The notes beneath the pieces are model-generated. The model was not told where the DNA came from. It saw only the letters and a list, made by a program, of their open reading frames with translations, and made no database searches. A program made the position numbers and the translations under genes. From positions 248,001-312,000 of the forward strand of contig JAAKBF010000098.1 of NCBI GenBank assembly GCA_012656075.1: 64,000 bases of DNA, given 5' to 3'. Shown here in pieces: positions 55,529-64,000 of the stretch (the stretch's first letter is position 1; each line of letters begins with the position of its first letter). Origin of the DNA: Phytophthora hibernalis (Eukaryota; Oomycota; Peronosporomycetes; Peronosporales; Peronosporaceae).

Positions 55529-56049
55529 GGCGAACTTGACGAGGAGGTTCGACAGGCGGAGTGTGTCTTGATAAATGAACGAACAGAGAACTGAAGCGAT
55601 GTTCTGTTCGACTCCTCTGATATTTTATAAAAGCAAAGGCAGGGTTTTGACAGGGTTTCTTTTAAACTTGGAAATGGTACAGCGAGTGTTTTTCATAAAG
55701 TGATAACCTGCCATATACCCATTTCACGACTGGGGAGAACGTCCTTTTCTCTAAGGCGGTATGAGAGTCCATCAACCCTCTAGTAAACCGAGAGTCCTGT
55801 CTGTCCGTCCTGCCACTTCCCCTCGGCCTGCCTTTTACTGTCTTTTCGCATATCTACTAGAGGTATTTCCAATACAAGGTTCACCTCCTTTACGGACTGT
55901 CACTACCATCTTGACTTCCCCAACTATACCAAATATTACAAAAATAGCCAACTATCACGGTTTTAGAATCGGACTTAACTGCGAACAACCGTGACACGGA
56001 CTGCGATCGGTAGCACGATCACGACCACATCCGCTCTTCCGGTTGTGCA
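55529..56049. other. intergenic
   Basis: Upstream of copy D. No gene or repeat recognised before the minisatellite begins. Confidence 0.4.
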
Positions 56050-57260
56050 ACAACGTATAGTATATGTATAATGCTTAATGTATACCACAGTCTTGTTTAG
56101 CGTATACTTACGTATAGTGTATCGCGCTTGGGCGTTCAACACTGACATTCCCACACTATACACTGGCACTCTGCATTATACGATGACACGCTATACGCTA
56201 TACACACTGACACGCCATACAATAAACACTGGCGAGCGATGGCACGCTATAGACGGGCACGCTTTAGAAGGACACGGTATACACTTGCACGCTATATACT
56301 ATACTCTGGACGCTAATACCCTGGCACGCTACATACCGTACTATACTGAACGCTATCATGATACGCTGGGACGCTATACAATATACACTGGAACACTATA
56401 CACTACACATAATAAACATTATACGCAGATGGCTGGCATCACTCTATTCACTATACATCGACACGCTAAACACTTTGCACTCACACGCTACGATTAGACA
56501 GTGGCACACTTTACGTTTTACATGATTCGTTGGCACGCTATACTGGTTCGCTGTGCACTACAGCGCTATACACTATACACTGACGCGCTGTCCACCGGCA
56601 CGCTATACTCTATACCCAGCACGCTGTCGACTTGCACGCTGTACACTGTGCACACGAGCGCGCTGTACACGGGCAGCTATACACTATACACCGACACGCT
56701 GTACACTGCCACGCTATACACTATACACTGGCGCGCTGTACACTGGAACGCTATACACTATAGACTGGCACGCTCTACATAGGCATGCTATACACTAAAC
56801 ACGAGCGCGCTGTACACTGGCACGCTATACACCGGCGAGCTGTATAGAACGCTATACATTACATTTTGCACCCAATACCCTTTACACACGCGCACTATAC
56901 ATTACAGGTTGACATGCTTTACAATACATGTTAATACCGGCACGCTTTACAGTATACACTGCCAAGCTATGTACAGTCGAGCGTTATACATACCACTGAC
57001 ACGACCAATAGTCCCGAGTACGGCTTGCGCGATGACGCTTAGCTGTGACGAGCCGTTGTTATCAACACATACTACACTGGCGCGCACGCAAGTTACACGA
57101 ACATTAATCAGCAGTGCTACTATATACCCACTCTTTAGTGTACAGTCTACTGTATACACTGACGCACCCGCAAGCTGCACGAACATTAATCAACAGTGCT
57201 AGTATACACAGTATACGCAGTCGCGCGCTATACAGTATACTATAAGTACCCTTTACTCGT
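56050..57260. repeat. Degenerate minisatellite of about 1.2 kb
   Basis: Dozens of imperfect copies of cacgctatacactatacact followed by gg, in one orientation, with units of about 11 and 22 bases. Long open frames across it are products of the repeat. Near its right end a block of about 45 bases (caagttacacgaacattaat..., 57088 and 57171) is directly duplicated about 83 bases apart. Confidence 0.85.
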
Positions 57261-57764
57261 GCTAAACGCACCGAAAACCCTGAGGTGAGAGATACGCGTT
57301 GCCCGGGTGTATTTTTAAGTGAATTCTGGCAAATTATCATTATTCAGTGTGTAATTACGCCTAGGTACGCGCGTTGCCTACATCCTCGACTAATTTTGTC
57401 CTCATTAAAAGCACGCTACTCAGTGTACCGCTTCAGCCTACACTAAACCTTTTTAACTATTTAACATTTTTACCATGTAAATGCACCTAAAAACTCGCCG
57501 CAGCGAAGCGGAGGCGCCACCCTACTCCTCCAACAAACCATGCCTACAGCGTCCGCGTAGCGGGCGCCCAGAGAGCTAGTCTCCAGTCATGGTCCAGAAT
57601 ATCCAGCCGCAGGTGAGGACGGACATATCGGTAGCAGATTGGTGCAAGGTGGGTGACCTTGCCATTACCGGTAGCAACTTGCTAATAGCAAGTTGTTATT
57701 ACTGCATATCATACATGTAGCAAATAGCTATCGAAGGTGTGACCTTTTGAATTGCGAAACCCCT
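57261..57764. other. intergenic, 5' of CdsA
   Basis: Non-repetitive DNA between minisatellite and CDP-DAG synthase. A gcagcgaagcggaggcgcc / gcgtccgcgtagcgggcgcc pair near 57500 and 57545 looks like a weak direct repeat. No gene is supported. Confidence 0.4.
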
Positions 57765-57772
57765 TCATTTCC
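57765..57772 (+). promoter_or_regulatory. Oomycete initiator motif
   Basis: TCATTTCC, an exact TCAYTTYY match, 13 bases upstream of ATG 57786 of the CDP-DAG synthase gene. Confidence 0.55.
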
Positions 57773-57785
57773 GATTGCGCGCAAT

Positions 57786-58831
57786 ATGGCGATCGCTTGG
57801 GGTCGGCGTTTGCTGACGGCGCTCGTGGGGATCCCGACGGCGCTGCGTCTGCTGAGCTCGGATGTGGGTATGCTGTTTCTCGCCACGACGCTATGTTGCC
57901 TGTCGCTCGTGGAGTTCAGCGCCACTATCTGCCCACAGATCGTGCCTCAGCCCAAGTCGACGATAAAGAAACTGGCGCATCTCCTGCTGGTGGTCGCGTC
58001 GGGCGCAATACTGTGTCTGGGCGCGTGGACTGGAGCCAAAGTCGTTCATGGTGAGGAGGGAGAGGTTGTGGTTATTAGGAGCAATGTAGACTGATGGAGA
58101 TTGTGCTGTTTTACTACTGCAGACGCTTTGATGCTCGGAGTGACGCTAACAATCTTCGTCTTCCACATTACCACCGCCCAGAAGATGGACCAAACAGGTA
58201 AAGTTGTTAGTGTTGCTGGTTGTGGGTAATACTGATGGTTGGTTGTGGTTTTGGTGTTGCAGCATTGACCAAGCTGCTGCTGGATCTGTTCGCATTGCTG
58301 TACATCGTGAACGGCTTCAGTCACGCGATTCTGTTGCGGTACAGCGCCGGCAATTACGGACTAGGCCTGCAGATCCTGGGACTCTGCTGTGCTTGGGTCT
58401 GCGACAGTGGCGCTCTGGTGGCAGGTTCCTCCATGGGTCAGGCCAAGCTGGCACCTGTGGTTAGTCCAGGAAAGACTCTCGTGGGAGCGATTGCTGGGGT
58501 CATTTCGAGCGTCGCGACGGTGTTGGTGATGTTTACGCTTCCGCAGCTTTCCAGCAAGCTGCCGGTTGTGGGACAATGGACTCACGAACTGCTACCTCCT
58601 CTGGAAGTGGTGTCTCTTACGCACCAGGTAGCTCTTGGTTTGGTGCTCGGAGTTTTGTGCATCGTTGGCGACCTGGCCGAGTCGTACGTTAAACGCGTCG
58701 CCGGTGTGAAAGACTCCGGGTCATTCTTCCCCGGCCACGGTGGCTGTCTCGATCGCATGGACAGCTTCCTGTTTGTCGCACCGTGTCTGTACTTCTACGG
58801 CCAATTTGCACTCCCTGAGGCCAACAATTAG
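57786..58831 (+). CDS. Phosphatidate cytidylyltransferase (CDP-diacylglycerol synthase)
   Basis: Multi-pass membrane enzyme (302 aa) that makes CDP-diacylglycerol from phosphatidate and CTP, the precursor of phosphatidylinositol and cardiolipin. The C-terminal signature is complete: GDLAESYVKRVAGVKDSGSF followed by FPGHGGCLDRMDS. SPGKTLVGAIAGV and VCDSGALVAG are also family blocks. Start ATG 57786. Introns 58051-58122 and 58198-58262; phases agree and no indel is needed. Its length and the KDSGxxxPGHGG block are closer to the bacterial/plastid CdsA type than to the longer animal CDS1, so an organelle location is possible. Confidence 0.9.
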
Positions 58832-58889
58832 ACCAGAGCTGCTGCATCAATAGAGACTTCAAAGACTTCAAGCTTACTGCAATTTGAGA

Positions 58890-59592
58890 TTACAATGTGG
58901 CGTCCACAGCCTCCTCCACGATAGACTCGACGGGCGCTTTCTTCTTGCCCTTGCCGCTCTTCTTGGTCTCGGGTTTCGATGGTTCGATGGTCGGTAAAGT
59001 CTGTGCAGCCTCCAATGCTGCTCTCACCTGCGCTGGGTCGTTAATGTCGACCGGCTTCGTCTTCGAGTTCCTCCTGAGGAACTTCTGTCGGTCCTTCCGG
59101 GAGCCGCCAAACTTGCTCGAGTACTGACGGATACGGTCCCTGCATCAGGTGCATCCAATCCACAACATAAAACACTTAAGTACACTGCAATATCATCACA
59201 ACCCCATTGCACACGTACGTGATGACGCCCGTGTCGGACTCGCTGAGCTTGAAGGACGTCCTGCGCATAGCCATACTGAGCTCCGTGACTTGTCCATCGC
59301 CGACGCCATGCAGAGCGTCCAGTTTGGCAGCAGCTTCAGCCTGTTGACGTGCGATGTCGTCGTACACACACTTTTCCTGCTCCTTGGTGCGCCAGTAGTA
59401 GATGCCCACACACAGCAGCAGCAGGATGGACATGTTGGACCCGAAGGCGGACTACAGCGAGCAGCAACGCACAAAGAGGTTAGTAAAACAGAGACACACT
59501 GGGGTTAATGCTGCAGGACTCACCTTGACCATCCCCTTGGCCACGACGCCGAACACGAAGAGCAGCAGCAGGTACTGCGTCCGGAGCTCCAT
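58890..59592 (-). CDS. Small membrane protein with basic C-terminus, unknown function
   Basis: About 183 aa in three exons; introns 59452-59523 and 59140-59218, phases agree. ATG 59592 begins MELRTQYLLLLFVFGVVAKG and a second hydrophobic segment follows, NMSILLLLCVGIYYW. The middle is charged (KEQEKCVYDDIARQQAEAAA), and the C-terminus holds QYSSKFGGSRKDRQKFLRRN and a Lys-rich KKSGKGKKKAP. An ER membrane protein with a cytosolic basic tail is the simplest reading. No family is recognised. It is convergent with the CdsA gene. Confidence 0.65.
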
Positions 59593-59916
59593 GGTGCCAC
59601 TTGCCACGTCGTTTCTTGCAATGCCGTCTTAAAATCGATTCGTACTTAGTGAGATGCTGCTCTCATTTCAATGCAGTACAGTTCGTGTAAAAACACCAAA
59701 TGCAAGAGCACTTCAAGTTGCACGAGTTCTCCTCGAGCTTTTCGAGGCCAACAAATGGACAGCATCAAAGGACATTTTCAACGTGCATTTAGTAAGTTAA
59801 GCTCCAGCCTTATACATACATGGCAGGGGAGGCTGTTGGAACGCCAGCCTCACCTACGGGCTCGGAGGAGGTCTCTGGCGCTATAGGTCGGATGCTCCTG
59901 TGAATCGGCTAGTTGA
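59593..59916. other. intergenic
   Basis: Between two minus-strand genes. No feature recognised. Confidence 0.4.
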
Positions 59917-61836
59917 TCACGGCTCGTCGAAGCCCAGGAACTCCCACACCAGGTGCATTACGTTCTCGTCTAGCGGTTCGCCGAGCGAAAACCTCTCGAA
60001 CACACGTAGCACGGCCAGCCGCTCGAACAGGTAGTTTTCATGCCAGGTAGCAAAGTCGCCCGTGAACTCAAAGTCTCCGAGCTCCGGAGGGAACTCGTTG
60101 CCGTACTCGATCGCCAAGTGCTCCAAATGCACGTTGTACTGCAGGGCTTCCAGCAGTGCACGCGTGCCGATGGCGTCGATGTCGTTGAACAGCAGGCTCA
60201 GATCTGTGAGCCAAGAGTCCAGGGGAGACTGGCTGTCGCTGATCAGCAGCATAGCAAGGTCAAACGCACCACGGAAACCAAGCATGTTCGAGTCCAAGTT
60301 GAGACTCCGGATGCGGCAGCGGCCCTTCTTGTATGCCTCCAGCAGCGGGGTGATGTTCATGAGTTGGCAGTCGGACAGGTTCAGCGTCGTTAAATATGGC
60401 GAGAAATAGATAATCCGGTGCAGGATCTCCGTGGCAGGGATGCCGAACTGGTCGGGGCTGCCAATGCGGTTCTCGCTCAGGTTGATGTCCTCCAGTCGGT
60501 CGCTGATACCCGTCATCTGGAAGAAGAGTGTGATCAGCGGCACCACCATTCCCTCGGCGTCGGAGGCTTCAATCATGTTCCAGAACGAGACTGAGCGCAT
60601 GAGCGTTGCCGGCGAGCAAATCCGGGGAGACATACCGATCTCCGTCATTTCTATGGCGCTTTGGCGCGGCACCCATCCGAGTCCGAAGCCAGGAACAACG
60701 ACACACAACCACTTGCGCAGAATACAGAACACCTCCAGCAGCTCCCTCTCCTCGAGAAGGTCGCTATATACTTCGTGCTGTGACAACTTGGACGTCGGCA
60801 GCGGACGCACAGTGGTTCCCTTCTTGATAAGAGCGAACACTCGTCGGTGTGGGATGCCCTTCAGCAACGCGCGCTTCACGTCCTCACGTAAAATCTTATC
60901 ACAGTTGCTCTTGCTGTACCGCTGCAAGGCCGCAGCGTACTCAGGGATCAACAGAATCAGCGCCGGGTGGCCACCAGACATGATGCCTTCCACGACACGG
61001 ATGTCCTTCATGCGCATCATATTACGCGACAGGTCCAGCTTTTCAATTCGAGCAGTCGAGTTCGGGTGAAACAAACCAAAAACCAGCCATCCCCAGCAGA
61101 GATGCAGGTCCTCCTCCTTCACTTGGGCGGGGTCCATGAGCTCCTGCAAGTCAATGTTCTGCACAGTGTTCGAGTAGTGCATGGCCGAGCCAATGCTGGC
61201 GAAGAACGTGTTGTCCATGGGGCACTCGCGCACGGCGATCTCCTTCACAAGGCCGCGCTGCTCTTCGGGCAGCTCAGCAGCCATCGAGTTGTACTTGATC
61301 ACAGGATGCACAGCAAAGATCGCTGTGCAGAACCGACGGAAAGCCACGCGGTGCTGGTGGACGAAGTTGGCATCCAGCGCGTCGATGAGGTGGATCTGTC
61401 GCACGTGTGCCATCTTGTCCTCGATGAGTCGCGAGAGCGAGTTGAGCTGCACCTCGTTCATCTGGAAGTGGCGCAGTGTCAGGAACTCGATCACTTTTCC
61501 CACCTGCGTGCCCTGGTACACGTAGCGGCGCATCTCCTGCTCCTGGATGGTGCGTAGCAGGTGCTTGAGGTCCACGAAGTCGTGTGCGAGCTCGAAGCTC
61601 AGTCCGTGGTGCTCGTCGCGATGGTATTCACAGCGTACGAAGTAGTCCACGTCACATGAGCAGAACGGCAGCGGCTCCGGCTCGCTCTCCGTCTCCGAGT
61701 AGGTGCCTGTCGAGTCGTGGTATTTGCGTCCGGAGCAGCGAGGCGAGCTTGTAGGGCCGTAGAACGCCGTCTTGGCGCTCACCATGTCGGTCGTCTGCGT
61801 AGGATAGCGCGTGGTGGTCTGTGGGAAGGGCTGCAT
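59917..61836 (-). CDS. Leucine-rich-repeat (RNI-like) protein
   Basis: Intact intronless frame; 639 aa if it starts at ATG 61836 (MQPFPQTTTRYPTQ). The frame stays open 43 codons further up but without ATG. LRR-type strands are clear: IEKLDLSRNMMRM, LEDINLSENRIG, LTTLNLSDCQLMNI, IRSLNLDSNMLGFRGAFDLA and LTDLSLLFNDIDAIGTRALL. Their spacing and the xxLxLxxNxxG form fit ribonuclease-inhibitor-like repeats. The N-terminal third has Cys and His residues (FCSCDVDYFVRCEYHRDEHH) that could bind metal. No signal peptide or membrane segment, so it is probably intracellular. The partner is unknown. Confidence 0.75.
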   Translation of the reverse strand: MQPFPQTTTRYPTQTTDMVSAKTAFYGPTSSPRCSGRKYHDSTGTYSETESEPEPLPFCSCDVDYFVRCEYHRDEHHGLSFELAHDFVDLKHLLRTIQEQEMRRYVYQGTQVGKVIEFLTLRHFQMNEVQLNSLSRLIEDKMAHVRQIHLIDALDANFVHQHRVAFRRFCTAIFAVHPVIKYNSMAAELPEEQRGLVKEIAVRECPMDNTFFASIGSAMHYSNTVQNIDLQELMDPAQVKEEDLHLCWGWLVFGLFHPNSTARIEKLDLSRNMMRMKDIRVVEGIMSGGHPALILLIPEYAAALQRYSKSNCDKILREDVKRALLKGIPHRRVFALIKKGTTVRPLPTSKLSQHEVYSDLLEERELLEVFCILRKWLCVVVPGFGLGWVPRQSAIEMTEIGMSPRICSPATLMRSVSFWNMIEASDAEGMVVPLITLFFQMTGISDRLEDINLSENRIGSPDQFGIPATEILHRIIYFSPYLTTLNLSDCQLMNITPLLEAYKKGRCRIRSLNLDSNMLGFRGAFDLAMLLISDSQSPLDSWLTDLSLLFNDIDAIGTRALLEALQYNVHLEHLAIEYGNEFPPELGDFEFTGDFATWHENYLFERLAVLRVFERFSLGEPLDENVMHLVWEFLGFDEP

Positions 61837-63619
61837 CCGAAGGAGGACGCGGCTCTGATGGCTAGCAACAGCGCGAACGTGAGGGAGAATCGAAGTGACC
61901 GCCGCAGTCGCCACAAGGCCAGCGCGCGTCTTGCTGCCTGTCGCTGCGTGCGCGTGCAGCACCAATTGAAGATGGCGCGTATCGGTGCGGCTTTTGCGGC
62001 CTCGCTTTTGATTGGATCAGAGACGAGATGCCAGTTTGATTTGATTCGAATGACGGAAAGCCTCAAATTAAAGATCTGTTTGAGGTGGTTTTTGACTTTG
62101 GACAGGTCTGACCCACAGTCGAGCTGAGCTGCTTTCGGTGGCAACACGAATCTATGCAAAACAATAGTTCTGATGAAAAATGGCAGGTTGAGCTCGAAAA
62201 TGCCTCACCACGGCCGTTCTGGTTGAGTGCAGCGTCCTCAAACAGAGGGCAATACGCTGCTTTGCAAGGCTTTACAATGCGATGGCGTTACGCACGCTGA
62301 AGCCGGGCAATTGCTATTGCCGCCGTACCTATCATCCCCGCCGAACGACAGCAAGCGAGTCGCTTGAAGCGATTGAGCCACCGCGGCGGCGTGGCACAGG
62401 CGCTGCCTTCCAACCAGCCAGCCATGTCCAACAATTCATGTCAGCTTCGAGTTCAGTGTCCATCACCGCGACAGTGTTGGTGGCGTGCTTCACTTTGAAA
62501 ATCAATTAATGACTCGGACCCCATTAAGTGCGACCGCTCGATATGTCGGCGATCTTCGGTGGGCTGAAGATTTCGCCTCGTCGCCGAGTTCAAGTCCTGC
62601 CGCTGCGAACGAACGGTGGCCGTCGACCACCGCGCGCTCATACATGTAACGTTAATATGAATATGTTCCAAGTGGTGGCAGCGCATGACTGTACGTCTCC
62701 ACACCTGCGCTCAAAACAAGCGGGTACCGGCACCGAACGGATCGGGCGCGAGCACCGTCGGAACGATTGCCACCGGTGGCGACGTGCTTCAAATTGAATG
62801 GTGGACCAATCGGACATAGCTAGCGCGGATACATGAAACGTTATCAGTCATTTTGCTAACGTTAGGTGTGAGATTGTTAAATATGTGGCGAGGCACGTGC
62901 TAAAACTGCCTCTGACACCTTTAACACTGCACAAGAAGCTGAACAAGTATTATAAGTGTGGACACAGGAAGCTGGCGAACGGGGTCCCCGACGCAGCGTC
63001 GTGAGCAGCGTCGCTGCGCTTTCCGGCAGGCGATCGACCAGCAGCAGGCAGGCGCTCGCGCTATGAGTGAGGGTACCGCCACCCAAAATATATTTTACGA
63101 TGTCCAAAACAAGTGTAGCTCCACCCAAAAAATGAGGGGGCGAGCACTCACCCTGAAAAATGGCACGAGCACCAAGCAAAACTATCAGTACCGCCGCACA
63201 AGAGTGAACAAGCATTTATAAATAAACTCTACGATATTTGACCTTAGACAGGCATACGGCTGTATGACCTCGTACAAATTGTCTTTGCGCGCCGCTGGAC
63301 CTCGTGCGGTGGTCTATGTCTACGATCGACATCACCAACCGGAACTCGTACCTGTACACGTACGTCGACAAGAAGTTCACGCCGGTGTTTGTCAGCGTGT
63401 TTGCAATATATTTCCGGCATCTCAGTAGTCGTGTTCAACGACGCTGTGTGCTTCTCCACCGCGAAGACAACAACCAGTGTGTTGTGCGGAAAGATCGCGG
63501 TTCGCGGCGTCTCATCGCGATCGTCGAAAAAACCTAGGCAATTCAGTACGCGTTGGATGCTATTCAAATGCTAACTACTTCGAAGTATCTACTTCTTCGG
63601 AAGAACTTGGATACACAGA
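61837..63619. other. intergenic, possibly with gene remnants
   Basis: 1.8 kb with no intact gene. At 63289-63420 the plus strand reads LVRWSMSTIDITNRNSYLYT and then breaks down after about 50 codons. I cannot assign it and do not annotate it as a gene. Confidence 0.4.
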
Positions 63620-64000
63620 ACTCGTCAAAGAACGTACATTCAGATCCAGCAGCCCGGGACCAAGTTCGCCTGGAAAATGTTGTCTGATTTCAGTAATAAG
63701 AAGCTCACGGAGATACCTACCTGCCAGTTCTTGACCCACCATGATACTCGGCGACAGCGAACACAGAATCGTCATGTACGCGCTAATGGTATGCTGAAAG
63801 CACACGAGCACGAGGAAAACACGATACACTTCTCAAACGTCCGCCTCCGCTCACTCATGAAGTAGAAGAACGGGACCAGGATGAATAACACGGACAGGTA
63901 CACTGGAATGTGCACTACCGTCTCCGCGATAGCGTACATGGTGCGGAAGAAGTTGCGCAGACACTGCTTGTAGAACACACCACGCAGCTGAAACAAGATC
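63620..64000 (-). pseudogene. ABC-2/ABCG-type transporter membrane domain, partial and broken
   Basis: The window edge cuts a minus-strand coding-like region with ABC-2 permease character: LRGVFYKQCLRNFFRTM, AIAETVVHIPVYLS, LFILVPFFYFMSE, SAYMTILCSLSPSI and GQELAG. After that the match continues only by changing frame (SVSFLLLKSDNIFQANLVPG, then W-I followed by TGA). One gap, the A4 run 63816-63819, fits the usual missing base. The further breaks and the stop may be real, so I mark it as a possible pseudogene. It could also be an assembly-damaged 3' exon. Confidence 0.45.

Noticed and set aside
56078..57202. Several open frames rich in Tyr, Thr and His
   Set aside because: They arise from the TATAC minisatellite; no start context, splice sites or conservation visible.
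63244..63567. Minus-strand open frame near the right edge
   Set aside because: No recognisable motif and it does not connect to the ABC transporter fragment upstream of it.

Overview
The window is nuclear DNA from an oomycete, most likely Peronosporales (Phytophthora or Pythium-like). The evidence is a dense gene layout on both strands, short GT-AG introns of about 50-90 bp, oomycete initiator (TCAYTTYY) and FPR-type promoter motifs just upstream of several starts, a GPCR fused to a TKL kinase, and an RGG-rich Argonaute. I saw no tRNA, rRNA or CRISPR. Species cannot be fixed from sequence alone.

Layout. 0-5.8 kb: a partial NDUFAF6-like complex I assembly factor, a MED15-type KIX protein, two convergent cysteine-rich membrane proteins and a nucleotide-sugar transporter. 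5.8-12.5 kb: a flavin monooxygenase, a galactokinase and a seven-exon protein of unknown role. 13-19.8 kb: a GPCR-TKL kinase, a LysA/ODC-type decarboxylase and a p24 protein that carries an extra jelly-roll-like domain. 21-28 kb: a nucleotidyltransferase-like enzyme, a SelW-like redox protein, a CAMKK-like kinase with an N-terminal tandem repeat, and a Rogdi/RAV2-like protein. 28-36.9 kb: a pseudogene copy of a gene found at 42 kb, a FYVE-SYLF protein, MED7 cut off by a terminal-inverted-repeat element, an Mpv17-family protein and two coiled-coil proteins. 37-49 kb: Argonaute, a TPR protein, a membrane protein and a domesticated cellular reverse transcriptase (rvt). 49-57.7 kb: repeat-rich DNA (perfect palindromes, a 1.2-kb minisatellite) around a catalytically degenerate S33-type hydrolase and two more cysteine-rich membrane proteins. 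57.7-64 kb: a CDP-diacyl-glycerol synthase, a small membrane protein, a leucine-rich-repeat protein and the edge of a degenerate ABC transporter.

Functional themes. Most genes are housekeeping: secretion and membrane traffic (p24, FYVE-SYLF, Rogdi, CdsA), transcription (MED15, MED7), sugar metabolism (galactokinase, sugar transporter, nucleotidyltransferase) and RNA silencing (Argonaute). No operon logic is expected or seen.

One property of the sequence affects every gene model. At least two dozen conserved reading frames are broken by a single missing base, usually in a short homopolymer, and each is repaired by adding one base. I treat these as probable assembly errors. Coordinates below span the whole gene; introns and suspected indels are given in the text.
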